Shown here: one piece after another, positions 1 to 6,579 of the stretch
Layout of the letters: each line of letters starts with the position of its first letter
How positions within the stretch are numbered: position 1 is the first letter of the stretch
Source: DAOMNN01 sp035443825
GTDB taxonomy: Bacteria; Pseudomonadota; Gammaproteobacteria; Burkholderiales; Rhodocyclaceae
DNA length: 7,280 nt
Direction: 5' to 3'
Assembly: GCA_035443825.1 (NCBI GenBank)
Contig: DAOMNN010000116.1
Span: 1-7,280 of the forward strand
Position numbers and translations under genes: made by a program
The notes under the pieces: model-generated
What the model was told of the DNA's origin: nothing
The model's input: only the letters and a program-made list of their open reading frames with translations
Database searches by the model: none

Positions 1-1
1 G

Positions 2-1480
2 CTGTCGGGTGTACCCGCCGAGCGTCTGCTGCGCATGGCGCAGGCCTATGCCGACCCGCGCAAGAAGGTCACGTCGTTCTGGACCATGGGCGTCAATCAG
101 CACACCCGCGGCACCTGGGTGAACAACATGATCTACAACGTCCACCTGCTGGTCGGAAAGATCTCGGAACCCGGCAACAGCCCGTTCTCGCTTACCGGAC
201 AGCCGTCGGCGTGCGGCACCGCCCGTGAAGTGGGCACGTTCGCGCACCGCCTGCCGGCAGACATGGTCGTCATGAACCCGATGCACCGTGCGTTCAGCGA
301 AGACATCTGGCAACTACCGGAAGGGACGATCCCGGGAAACATCGGCTTCCACGCCGTGGCGCAGAGCCGTGCCCTCAAGGACGGCAAGCTCAAGTGCTAC
401 TGGACCTCAACGACCAACAACATGCAGGCCGGGCCGAACATCAACGACGAGTTGTATCCGGGTTGGCGCAATCCGGAGGCCTTCATCGTGGTGTCGGATG
501 CCTATCCGACCGTGTCCGCCCTGTCGGCCGACCTCATCCTGCCCTGCGCGATGTGGATGGAGAAAGAAGGGGCCTATGGCAATGCCGAGCGCCGCGGCCA
601 GTTCTGGAGGCAGCAGGTGGCCCCTCCTGGGCAGGCCAAGAGCGACCTGTGGCAGTACATCGAGTTCTCCAAGCGTTTCAAGGTCGAGGATGTGTGGCCG
701 GAAGAGTTGATCGCGAAGAAGCCCGAGTATCGCGGCAAGACGTTGTTCGACGTGCTGTACAAGAACGGCGAGGTCGACAAGTACCCGCTGAGCGACGTCG
801 CTGCGGTCAACGAACATGCCTGGCCGAACTACATGAACGACGAGTCGCAGGAGCTCGGCTTCTATCTGCAGAAGGGCCTGTTCGAGGAGTACGCCCGCTT
901 CGGTCGCGGCAAGGCACATGACCTTGCCTACTTCGACGTGTATCACAAGGCGCGCGGCCTGCGCTGGCCGGTGGTCGACGGCAAGGAAACCCTGTGGCGC
1001 TTCCGTGAAGGCTACGACCCGTATGTCAAGGCCGGCGAGGGGGTGAACTTCTACGGCAACAAGGACGGCAGGGCAATCATCTTCGCCCTGCCCTACGCGG
1101 AACCGCCCGAGAAGCCGGATGCGGAGTTCGACATGTGGATGTGCACGGGGCGCGTCCTCGAGCACTGGCACACGGGTTCGATGACCCGTCGCGTGGCCGA
1201 GCTCCACCGCTCGGTGCCCGAGGCGCAGGTGTTCATGCATCCGGATGACGCGTCGAAGCGCGGACTGCAGCGCGGCATGGCGGTCAAGGTCATGTCCAAG
1301 CGCGGCGAGATCGTTGCCCGGCTGGAAACGCGCGGTCGCAACAAGATGCCCAAGGGGACCGTGTTCGTACCGTTCTTCGACGAGGGAAGGCTGGTCAACA
1401 AACTGATCCTGGACGCGACCTGCCCGATCTCGAAAGAGACCGACTTCAAGAAATGCCCGGTCAAGGTGCTGAAGGCCTGA
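2..1480 (+). CDS. napA: Periplasmic nitrate reductase catalytic subunit NapA, 5'-truncated by window edge
   Basis: This is the C-terminal 492 residues of NapA, the Mo-bis-MGD enzyme that reduces nitrate to nitrite in the periplasm. The frame is open from base 2, so the gene begins upstream. The usual length is about 830 residues, so roughly 340 are missing, including the Tat signal, the N-terminal 4Fe-4S cysteines and the Mo-ligating cysteine. Hallmarks seen (fragment numbering): the NQHTRGTWVNN stretch at 32-42, SLTGQPSACGTAREVG at 63-78, HRLPADMVV at 82-90, NNMQAGPN at 139-146, the cofactor-binding region WMEKEGAYGNAERR at 185-198, and TGRVLEHWHTGSMTRR at 382-397 in the C-terminal molybdopterin dinucleotide-binding domain. 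The protein ends in the typical TDFKKCPVKV. The next gene, napG, lies 61 bases downstream across a hairpin. Recognition is from family motifs; dissimilatory NapA is favoured over assimilatory NasA because napGHBC follow. Confidence 0.97.
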   Translation: MSGVPAERLLRMAQAYADPRKKVTSFWTMGVNQHTRGTWVNNMIYNVHLLVGKISEPGNSPFSLTGQPSACGTAREVGTFAHRLPADMVVMNPMHRAFSEDIWQLPEGTIPGNIGFHAVAQSRALKDGKLKCYWTSTTNNMQAGPNINDELYPGWRNPEAFIVVSDAYPTVSALSADLILPCAMWMEKEGAYGNAERRGQFWRQQVAPPGQAKSDLWQYIEFSKRFKVEDVWPEELIAKKPEYRGKTLFDVLYKNGEVDKYPLSDVAAVNEHAWPNYMNDESQELGFYLQKGLFEEYARFGRGKAHDLAYFDVYHKARGLRWPVVDGKETLWRFREGYDPYVKAGEGVNFYGNKDGRAIIFALPYAEPPEKPDAEFDMWMCTGRVLEHWHTGSMTRRVAELHRSVPEAQVFMHPDDASKRGLQRGMAVKVMSKRGEIVARLETRGRNKMPKGTVFVPFFDEGRLVNKLILDATCPISKETDFKKCPVKVLKA

Positions 1481-1494
1481 GGGTGAATGGGCGT

Positions 1495-1522
1495 GGATGA
1501 CGGCCCGCAGGAGCCGTCATCC
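1495..1522 (+). other. Intercistronic hairpin between napA and napG
   Basis: Bases 1495-1504 (GGATGACGGC) and 1513-1522 (GCCGTCATCC) form a perfect 10-bp inverted repeat around an 8-nt loop, with a possible extra U-G pair outside. It lies inside the 61-nt spacer, 14 nt after the napA stop and 19 nt before the napG start. The following bases are GGTCAGGG, with no T-run, so it does not look like an intrinsic terminator. The likely role, by inference, is to stabilise the 3' end of the upstream napA message or to mark an RNA processing site, giving different amounts of NapA and NapGHBC. The arms contain an ATG (1497) in frame with napG, which I do not take as the start. Confidence 0.7.
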
Positions 1523-1541
1523 GGTCAGGGAAGTGGATGAA

Positions 1542-2399
1542 ATGAGCAACGCAACCGACAAACAGACGGATCGCAAGAGCACACTGCCGCGCCGCCGCTT
1601 CTTCAAGGAGATGGCGGGGGTGGCGGGTGGTGCCTGCATGCTGGCGACCGGGGTTGCGCTGTATTCGAAGCAGGCGTCCGCCCTGCCCGCCACGGCATTG
1701 CGGCCACCGGGTGCGCTCGCGGAAGGCGGCTTTCTTTCGGCGTGCGTGCGCTGCGGTCTGTGCGTTCGCGATTGCCCTTATGACACGCTGAGACTTGCCG
1801 AACTGGGCGACGGCGTAGCCACGGGTACGCCCTACTTTCACGCGCGAACGATCCCGTGCGAGATGTGCGAGGACATTCCGTGCGTGGTGGCCTGCCCGAC
1901 CGGTGCACTGGATCGGGAGCTGACCGACATCGAACAGGCCCGGATGGGGCTGGCGGTGCTGATCGACCAGGAAACCTGTCTGAACTTCCTTGGCCTGCGA
2001 TGTGACGTCTGTTACCGGGTTTGCCCGGTTATCGACAAGGCGATCACGCTGGAGAGCATTCACAATCCGCGCTCGGACCGCCACGCGATGCTGTTGCCGA
2101 CCGTTCATTCGGATCACTGCACCGGTTGCGGCAAGTGCGAACGGGCATGCGTCCTCCCCGGTGAAGCGGCGATCAAGGTGCTGCCGATCAGGCTCGCGCA
2201 GGGTTCGCGCGCTGAACACTATCTGCGCGGCTGGGAGGAGCGCGAGGCGGCGGGCCGGTCGTTGATCGGAGATCAGATCGAACTGCCGGTGCGCGGCATG
2301 GAAGGGCAGGCGTACGGCGACACGCGCCTGCGGCCCGACGCACCGGCACCCGTGGCGCCCGAGCGCCCGGGCGGACTGGATTCGGGGTGGCGGCCATGA
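1542..2399 (+). CDS. napG: Ferredoxin-type protein NapG (Tat-exported quinol-dehydrogenase subunit)
   Basis: This 285-residue protein is NapG, the periplasmic Fe-S partner of membrane NapH, which helps move electrons from quinol to NapA/B. The start ATG 1542 is chosen because AGGGAAG (1527-1533) sits 8 nt upstream. In-frame starts at 1497 and 1533 would put the hairpin or the ribosome site inside the gene. A twin-arginine signal RRRFFK (17-22) is followed by a hydrophobic stretch to about 41, with a possible cleavage near residue 48. Four 4Fe-4S cysteine groups follow: C68/71/74/78, C106/109/114/118, C146/154/157/161 and C193/196/199/203. The core, including HARTIPCEMCEDIPC and LRCDVCYRVCP, matches the family closely. 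The protein runs about 45 residues past the end I recall for E. coli NapG (about 231 aa), with a proline-rich tail of unknown role. Its TGA overlaps the napH ATG by 4 nt. Confidence 0.96.
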   Translation: MSNATDKQTDRKSTLPRRRFFKEMAGVAGGACMLATGVALYSKQASALPATALRPPGALAEGGFLSACVRCGLCVRDCPYDTLRLAELGDGVATGTPYFHARTIPCEMCEDIPCVVACPTGALDRELTDIEQARMGLAVLIDQETCLNFLGLRCDVCYRVCPVIDKAITLESIHNPRSDRHAMLLPTVHSDHCTGCGKCERACVLPGEAAIKVLPIRLAQGSRAEHYLRGWEEREAAGRSLIGDQIELPVRGMEGQAYGDTRLRPDAPAPVAPERPGGLDSGWRP

Positions 2400-3316
2400 G
2401 TGCCGACAACGTGCCCATCGAAGCCGCCAGTGACGTCGTGTCCGAAGCCCGGACGCGCGGGAACATCGCCCGGCCGGGTGCCGAGGCGGTGGAAACCAAG
2501 GGGTGGCTCGGCGCCACGAAGTGGCTGCTGCTGCGTCGCGCTTCCCAGCTGGGCATCCTGGCTCTGTTCCTCGTCGGCCCATGGCTGGGAATCTGGATCG
2601 TGAAGGGCAACCTTTCGTCCAGTCTCACGCTTGGGGTGCTGCCGCTGACCGATCCCTTCCTGCTCGCCCAGTCGCTCGTGTCGGGGCACCTTCCGTACAA
2701 GGAGGCGCTGCTCGGCGGCGGTATCGTGCTCGCCTTCTACCTTCTGCTGGGCGGGCGCCTGTACTGCTCCTGGGTATGTCCGGTGAATCTGGTCACCGAT
2801 GCGGCGGCGTGGCTGAGGCGGCGCCTGGGACTGAAGGGCGGGAAGGCACCCGATCCCCGGCTGCGCTACTGGCTGCTGGTGTTCGTGCTGGTCGCGACCG
2901 CGGTGACCGGGACGCTGGCCTGGGAGTGGGTGAATCCGGTGTCGATGTTCCACCGCGGCCTGATCTTCGGATTCGGGCTTGCATGGGGGATCGTCGGTGG
3001 CGTGTTCATCTACGACCTGCTGATCGCCAGCCGCGGCTGGTGCAGCCGCATCTGCCCGATGGGTGCCTTTTACGGCCTGCTCGGCAAGACCGCGTTGCTG
3101 CGCGTTACGGCAGACCGGCGTGCGGCCTGCAACGACTGCATGGACTGTTACGTGGTCTGCCCCGAACCCCAGGTCATCCGTCCCGCGCTCAAGGGCGTCG
3201 GGCAGGACCATCCAGTGATTCTCGACCAGGATTGCACTACCTGCGGCCGATGCGTCGATGTGTGCAGCAAGAATGTATTCCGAATTTCGACCCGATTTGA
3301 TAGGAGCGAGTCATGA
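2396..3316 (+). CDS. napH: Membrane ferredoxin-type protein NapH (quinol dehydrogenase subunit)
   Basis: This 306-residue inner-membrane protein forms the quinol-oxidising module with NapG. Start ATG 2396 overlaps the napG stop as ATGA, with a GGGG run at 2384-2387 as a weak ribosome site; a GTG at 2387 would add only three residues. Four transmembrane segments are visible at about 51-69, 106-121, 159-177 and 188-211. Two CX3CP motifs end the second and fourth hairpins: C124/C128 (YCSWVCPVN) and C216/C220 (WCSRICPMGAFYG). Two C-terminal 4Fe-4S motifs follow in the cytoplasmic tail: C245/248/251/255 (CNDCMDCYVVCPEP) and C280/283/286/290 (CTTCGRCVDVCSKNVF). PLTDPFLLAQSL and WEWVNPVSM are also typical of the family. 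The hydrophilic N-terminus before the conserved KGW (35-37) is about 20 residues longer than in E. coli NapH as I recall it. The stop overlaps the napB start. Confidence 0.96.
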   Translation: MSADNVPIEAASDVVSEARTRGNIARPGAEAVETKGWLGATKWLLLRRASQLGILALFLVGPWLGIWIVKGNLSSSLTLGVLPLTDPFLLAQSLVSGHLPYKEALLGGGIVLAFYLLLGGRLYCSWVCPVNLVTDAAAWLRRRLGLKGGKAPDPRLRYWLLVFVLVATAVTGTLAWEWVNPVSMFHRGLIFGFGLAWGIVGGVFIYDLLIASRGWCSRICPMGAFYGLLGKTALLRVTADRRAACNDCMDCYVVCPEPQVIRPALKGVGQDHPVILDQDCTTCGRCVDVCSKNVFRISTRFDRSES

Positions 3317-3765
3317 ACAGGAAGACCCGTAATCTGGCATTTGCACTGGCGGTGGCACTCGGCCTGGGTGTCTTCGTCACATCGCAGGCGACCGCGCAGA
3401 CGGTCAAGAGTGTGCGGGGCGTCGACGTGGGCGCGGCCGAACCTGCACCGGGCGAGTACCGGCTGTTGCCGGATGGTCCGCCCGTGCCGCGCGACTACGT
3501 GCAGCAACCACCCGTGGTGCCGCACAAGGTGGATGGCTACGAAGTGACCATGAACTTCAACAAGTGCATGGACTGCCATTCGTGGAGCCGTCACCGCGAG
3601 GAGGGTGCGACCAAGGTCAGTCTGACCCACTTCAAGGACCGCGACGGCGGGGAACTGTCGAACATCTCGCCCCGGCGCTACTTCTGCCTGCAGTGCCATG
3701 TGCCACAGACGGATGCGCGGCCACTGGTCGAGAACCGCTTCCAGCCCGCCACCGGCCTGCGCTAG
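3313..3765 (+). CDS. napB: Diheme cytochrome c NapB, electron-transfer subunit of periplasmic nitrate reductase
   Basis: NapB is the small diheme cytochrome c that docks to NapA and passes it electrons. It has 150 residues, normal for the family. The start ATG 3313 overlaps the napH stop as ATGA and has a strong AGGAG (3302-3306) 6 nt upstream. A Sec signal peptide covers about residues 1-28 (basic MNRKTRN, hydrophobic core 8-22, A-T-A before Q29). Two heme-binding CXXCH motifs are present: CMDCH at 85-89 and CLQCH at 125-129. H71 in VVPHKVDGY and H106 in LTHFKDR sit where the family has its distal axial histidines, so both hemes should be bis-His (by family knowledge). The NKCMDCH and RYFCLQCHVPQ contexts are diagnostic for NapB. 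napC follows after 26 nt. Confidence 0.96.
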   Translation: MNRKTRNLAFALAVALGLGVFVTSQATAQTVKSVRGVDVGAAEPAPGEYRLLPDGPPVPRDYVQQPPVVPHKVDGYEVTMNFNKCMDCHSWSRHREEGATKVSLTHFKDRDGGELSNISPRRYFCLQCHVPQTDARPLVENRFQPATGLR

Positions 3766-3791
3766 GAACGTCCTGACGAACGGGGAACGAA

Positions 3792-4406
3792 ATGACTGAC
3801 GAAAACAAGAAGGGAATGTGGCGCAGGCTGCGTTCCGTAGGGCTTGGCACCATCGTGCTGGCGTTTGCCGCCGGCATCATCTTCTGGGGCGGTTTCAATA
3901 CCGTGATGGAATGGACGAACACCGAGAAGTTCTGCATCTCGTGCCACGAAATGGAGGTGAACGTCTACGAGGAGTATCGCCAGACGACCCACTATCAGAA
4001 TCGGACCGGGGTACGGGCGACCTGCCCGGACTGTCATGTGCCCAAGGAATGGGGGCCGAAGATGGTCCGCAAGATCTACGCCTCCAACGAACTCTGGCAC
4101 CATCTCCTGGGTACGGTCGATACGCCCGAGAAGTTTGCGGCCAAGCGCATGCAACTGGCCGAGAACGAGTGGCGCCGGATGCGACGCAACGATTCGCGCG
4201 AATGCCGCAACTGCCACAGTTTCGAGTTCTTCGATTACGCCGCACAGGGGCGCCGCTCCAATCAGGCGCACCAGAGGGGCCTCGCCGAAGGCAAGACCTG
4301 CATCGATTGCCACAAGGGGATTGCCCACTCCTTGCCGCCGATCGCACAGGATATCGGCGCCGACCGTGATGCGGTCTCACCGGAGGTGTTCCGCCCTGCG
4401 CACTGA
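3792..4406 (+). CDS. napC: Membrane-anchored tetraheme cytochrome c NapC (NapC/NirT family quinol dehydrogenase)
   Basis: NapC oxidises membrane quinol and delivers electrons to periplasmic NapB/NapA. It has 204 residues, the usual size. The start ATG 3792 is preceded by GGGGA (3782-3786). One N-terminal membrane anchor spans about 15-34 (VGLGTIVLAFAAGIIFWGGF) and carries the rest into the periplasm. Four CXXCH heme sites are seen at 48-52 (CISCH), 78-82 (CPDCH), 138-142 (CRNCH) and 170-174 (CIDCHKGIAH). The first is followed by E-M54, the CXXCHXM arrangement typical of NapC/NrfH proteins. WTNTEKFCISCHEM and HVPKEWGPKM are family signatures. NapC is chosen over NirT or TorC because of the neighbours and the lack of an extra C-terminal heme domain. 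It is the last nap gene; a 96-nt spacer with hairpins separates it from ccmA. Confidence 0.95.
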   Translation: MTDENKKGMWRRLRSVGLGTIVLAFAAGIIFWGGFNTVMEWTNTEKFCISCHEMEVNVYEEYRQTTHYQNRTGVRATCPDCHVPKEWGPKMVRKIYASNELWHHLLGTVDTPEKFAAKRMQLAENEWRRMRRNDSRECRNCHSFEFFDYAAQGRRSNQAHQRGLAEGKTCIDCHKGIAHSLPPIAQDIGADRDAVSPEVFRPAH

Positions 4407-4413
4407 TCCGGAC

Positions 4414-4467
4414 GGTTCCTGGTTCATGCGACCGGGAACCGCCGTCCCCAGGGGCGGCACGTTATTT
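4414..4467 (+). terminator. Tandem hairpins at the nap/ccm boundary, possible weak intrinsic terminator
   Basis: Starting 7 nt after the napC stop there are two adjacent hairpins. The first pairs GGTTCCTGGT (4414-4423) with ACCGGGAACC (4431-4440), 10 pairs including one G-U, with loop TCATGCG. The second pairs GCCGTCC (4441-4447) with GGGCGGC (4452-4458), 7 pairs including one G-U, with a 4-nt loop. The tract after the second is ACGTTATTTCC, T-rich but broken, so termination would probably be partial. GACGG at 4411-4415 could instead pair with CCGTC at 4442-4446, so the fold may have alternatives. This is a plausible end for the nap transcript or an attenuator that lets some polymerase through to ccm. 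Assignment is from visible pairing only; no folding energy was computed. Confidence 0.45.
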
Positions 4468-4494
4468 CCAAAACGGGGCATGCTGTGGTTCAAT
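4465..4494 (+). promoter_or_regulatory. Candidate sigma-70-type promoter just upstream of ccmA
   Basis: A TG-extended -10-like element TGGTTCAAT (TGn at 4486-4488, hexamer TTCAAT at 4489-4494, 4 of 6 to consensus) lies 18 nt after a weak -35-like TTTCCA (4465-4470, 4 of 6). Transcription from it would begin near 4501-4502, at or just before the ccmA ATG (4503). It sits directly after the boundary hairpins, where an independent ccm promoter would be expected. The match is modest and such elements occur by chance, so this is tentative. A GGGGCA (4475-4480)/TGCCCC (4495-4500) inverted repeat overlaps it and could be an operator or an RNA hairpin. I see no FNR-like TTGAT-N4-ATCAA site in this spacer. 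Confidence 0.3.
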
Positions 4495-4502
4495 TGCCCC
4501 CC

Positions 4503-5129
4503 ATGCTCGAAGCCAACGACCTAGCCTGCCTCAAGGGCGACCGCCTCCTTTTCCGCGGGCTGGACGTGCGTCTCGATGCGGGAGAAATGCTGCGTGTCGC
4601 CGGACCGAACGGAGTGGGCAAGACCAGCCTGCTGCGCATTCTTTGCGGGCTCGCGATGCAGGAACATGGACAGGTGCGCTGGCGAGGGCTGGACATTCGG
4701 CGTGAGCGCGAGACCTTCCATCGGGCGCTGCTCTATGTCGGTCATCTGCCCGCGCTCAACGATCTGCTGACGCCGCTGGAGAACCTTCGGTTCGCGTGTG
4801 CCGCCGGAGGTGACGACCCGGGCGAGTCCGCATGCATGGAGGCGCTCGCCCGAATCGGCCTGGCCGGCCAGGTCGATCTGCCCGCGCGGGTGCTTTCGCA
4901 GGGTCAACGACGCCGGGTCGGGCTTGCGCGCCTGTTCCTTTCGGCATCACGTCCGTTCTGGGTGCTCGACGAGCCTTTTACCGCACTCGATGTTGCCGCG
5001 GTGGCGGATCTGGCCGGCACCCTCTCGACACACTGTGAAGCGGGCGGCACAGTGATCCTCACGACGCATCAGGATGCCCCCTTCGCCAAGCCACCTGCCG
5101 TGCTCGATCTGGCCGGAGTGGCGTGTTGA
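4503..5129 (+). CDS. ccmA: Heme exporter ATP-binding protein CcmA
   Basis: CcmA is the cytoplasmic ATPase of the CcmABCD complex; ATP hydrolysis releases heme-loaded CcmE for cytochrome c assembly. From ATG 4503 it has 208 residues, the normal size, and begins MLEANDLAC, matching the usual N-terminus. A GTG at 4485 would add six residues and is less likely. ABC motifs are complete: Walker A GPNGVGKT at 34-41, signature LSQGQ at 131-135, Walker B WVLDEP at 153-158 with catalytic E157, D-loop ALD at 161-163 and switch H189 in TTHQ. The region before ATG 4503 (CAATTGCCCCCC) has no Shine-Dalgarno sequence, unlike most neighbours, so initiation may be leaderless or depend on other features. The 3' end overlaps ccmB. 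A generic ABC exporter is excluded by the ccmBCDE neighbours. Confidence 0.96.
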   Translation: MLEANDLACLKGDRLLFRGLDVRLDAGEMLRVAGPNGVGKTSLLRILCGLAMQEHGQVRWRGLDIRRERETFHRALLYVGHLPALNDLLTPLENLRFACAAGGDDPGESACMEALARIGLAGQVDLPARVLSQGQRRRVGLARLFLSASRPFWVLDEPFTALDVAAVADLAGTLSTHCEAGGTVILTTHQDAPFAKPPAVLDLAGVAC

Positions 5130-5803
5130 GCGGGATTCTCGGCCCCTTTCTTGCGGTACTGCGCCGCGACCTGATGCTGGCCTGGCGCGGACGGGCGGAC
5201 GTCCTCGTCACGCTCGCCTTCTTCGTCATCGTGGTATGCCTGTTTCCGTTCGGGGTAGGCGCGGAAACGAATCAGTTGCGCGCCATCGCACCCGGCGTGC
5301 TGTGGGTGGCAGCCTTGCTGTCAACGCTGCTTTCGCTGCATCGGTTGTTCGCACAGGATCACGCGGACGGAACCCTCGAGCAGTTGCTGCTGTCTCCGGA
5401 GCCGACGGCACTGTGGGTGACCGCGAAGGTGTCGGCGCACTGGATCGTCACCGGCCTCCCGTTGGTGCTCGCCGCGCCGGGTCTGGCACTGCTGTTTGAC
5501 GTGGAACAAGGTGCACTGGGAGTGCTTACGTTATCGTTGGCCTTGGGTTCGCCGATCCTTGCCCTGTTGGGTGCGGTCGGAGCTGCGCTGACGCTCGGAT
5601 TGCGGGGTGGTGGTGTGTTGCTGGCCCTGCTGGTGTTGCCTTTGTTCGTGCCGGTGCTGATCTTCGGTGCCGGCGCTGTAGACTCCCATCTGGGGGGAAC
5701 CGGTGCGACTGCGCATATGTTGTTGCTTGGCGGTGGGCTGCTTGGAGCCTTGGCTCTGGCGCCGTTCGCGTGTGCGGCGGCGCTGAGGATTGCGATCGAA
5801 TGA
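5123..5803 (+). CDS. ccmB: Heme exporter membrane protein CcmB
   Basis: CcmB is the integral membrane subunit that pairs with CcmA in the CcmABCD complex. The product has 226 residues, close to the usual 220. About six transmembrane segments are visible, near 28-46, 55-73, 100-125, 131-158, 162-184 and 198-222. The family-typical cytoplasmic loop FAQDHADGTLEQLLLSP (76-92) follows the second. The start is uncertain: GTG 5123 gives a 7-nt overlap with ccmA. TTG 5126, the next codon, gives a 4-nt TTGA overlap and is better spaced (7 nt) from GGAG at 5115-5118. The two differ by one residue. The stop overlaps the ccmC ATG as ATGA, so translation is probably coupled at both ends. Confidence 0.95.
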   Translation: MLSGILGPFLAVLRRDLMLAWRGRADVLVTLAFFVIVVCLFPFGVGAETNQLRAIAPGVLWVAALLSTLLSLHRLFAQDHADGTLEQLLLSPEPTALWVTAKVSAHWIVTGLPLVLAAPGLALLFDVEQGALGVLTLSLALGSPILALLGAVGAALTLGLRGGGVLLALLVLPLFVPVLIFGAGAVDSHLGGTGATAHMLLLGGGLLGALALAPFACAAALRIAIE

Positions 5804-6579
5804 TGACTGATACACAAGACAGGCCCGGGCACGGCCGGAGCATTCTCCGCTTTGCTGCGCCACAGGTTTTCTACCCCGTTGCAGGCGCTCTGGCGCCCTG
5901 GTTCGCAGGCCTCGCTGCCGTTCTGGCCGCGGTCGGACTGTGGATCGGTTTTTTCGTCGCCCCGACCGATTTTCAGCAGGGCGAAGTGTATCGCGTGATC
6001 TTCATCCACGTCCCGGCGGCGTGGATGTCGATGCTCATCTACCTCGTCATGGCATTCTGGGCCGCGGTCGGACTTGTGATGAATACACGGCTCTCGTTCA
6101 TGATGGCGCAGGCCCTGGCGCCGACCGGCGCGATGTTCTGTTTCGTTGCGCTGTGGACAGGCGCATTGTGGGGGCGGCCCACCTGGGGTGCCTATTGGGT
6201 GTGGGATGCGCGGTTGACCTCGCAACTGCTGCTGCTGTTCCTTTACCTCGGCTTTATCGCCCTGACCCAGGCGATCGAGGATTCGCGCCGTGCCGACCGT
6301 GCGGGCGCGATCATCGCCCTGGTGGGGGCGGTCAATGTGCCGATCATCTATTTCTCGGTGCAGTGGTGGAACACGCTGCATCAGGGGGCCTCCGTCAGCC
6401 TGACGCGTGCGCCGTCGATGGCCTCGACGATGCTTGCCGGCATGCTGATCATGGCGCTTGCCGCCTGGGCCTATACCTTCGCGGTTGCGTTCTGGCGGGT
6501 ACGCTCGTTGATTCTCGAGCGGGAGCGGCACACGGACTGGGTCGGCGCAGAGCTCGAGGCGCAGGAGGGCAGGGCATGA
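5800..6579 (+). CDS. ccmC: Heme transporter/handling protein CcmC
   Basis: CcmC presents heme at the periplasmic face and is needed to attach it to CcmE. From ATG 5800 it has 259 residues; the family is near 245. ATG 5800 forms ATGA with the ccmB stop and is followed at once by a second ATG (5803). The longer in-frame start at 5770 would lie deep inside ccmB and is rejected. The WWD heme-binding signature is seen at 128-140 (TWGAYWVWDARLT), with the two flanking periplasmic axial histidines H70 (FIHVPAAW) and H194 (NTLHQGAS). Six membrane segments fit about 34-53, 72-94, 103-122, 141-157, 168-187 and 208-232. CcmF and CcsA also have WWD motifs, but the size, the GRPTWG context and the gene order identify CcmC. 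Confidence 0.96.
   Translation: MMTDTQDRPGHGRSILRFAAPQVFYPVAGALAPWFAGLAAVLAAVGLWIGFFVAPTDFQQGEVYRVIFIHVPAAWMSMLIYLVMAFWAAVGLVMNTRLSFMMAQALAPTGAMFCFVALWTGALWGRPTWGAYWVWDARLTSQLLLLFLYLGFIALTQAIEDSRRADRAGAIIALVGAVNVPIIYFSVQWWNTLHQGASVSLTRAPSMASTMLAGMLIMALAAWAYTFAVAFWRVRSLILERERHTDWVGAELEAQEGRA

Noticed and set aside
407..1240. Minus-strand open frame (277 codons) opposite napA
   Set aside because: It falls in the most conserved part of napA and has no recognisable domain; it is a shadow of G/C third-position bias.
1497..1541. Upstream in-frame ATG (1497) and GTG (1533) as napG starts
   Set aside because: ATG 1497 is buried in the hairpin stem, has no ribosome site and adds 15 residues ahead of the Tat signal; ATG 1542 has AGGGAAG at good spacing.
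1461..2582. Minus-strand open frame (373 codons) opposite napG and the start of napH
   Set aside because: The translation is Arg/Ala/His-rich without any domain and mirrors the codon bias of napG. No promoter or ribosome site supports it.
2273..3211. Minus-strand open frame (312 codons) opposite napH
   Set aside because: Antisense to a complete membrane protein with all cysteine motifs; the product is hydrophilic, Gln/Arg/Pro-rich and unrecognisable.
3773..3804. Repeated CTGACGAA around the napC start
   Set aside because: Two 8-base copies at about 3773 and 3797, one of them inside the napC coding sequence; too short and likely chance.
4485..4502. GTG 4485 as the ccmA start
   Set aside because: GGGG at 4475-4478 could serve it, but the extra MVQLPP residues do not fit the usual MLEA start of CcmA, and they overlap the putative -10 and inverted repeat. 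Kept only as an alternative.
5940..6575. Upstream part of the open frame that ends as ccmD
   Set aside because: Read in this frame, 5940-6575 overlaps ccmC completely and gives a Cys/Arg/His-rich meaningless sequence; only the part from 6576 is CcmD.
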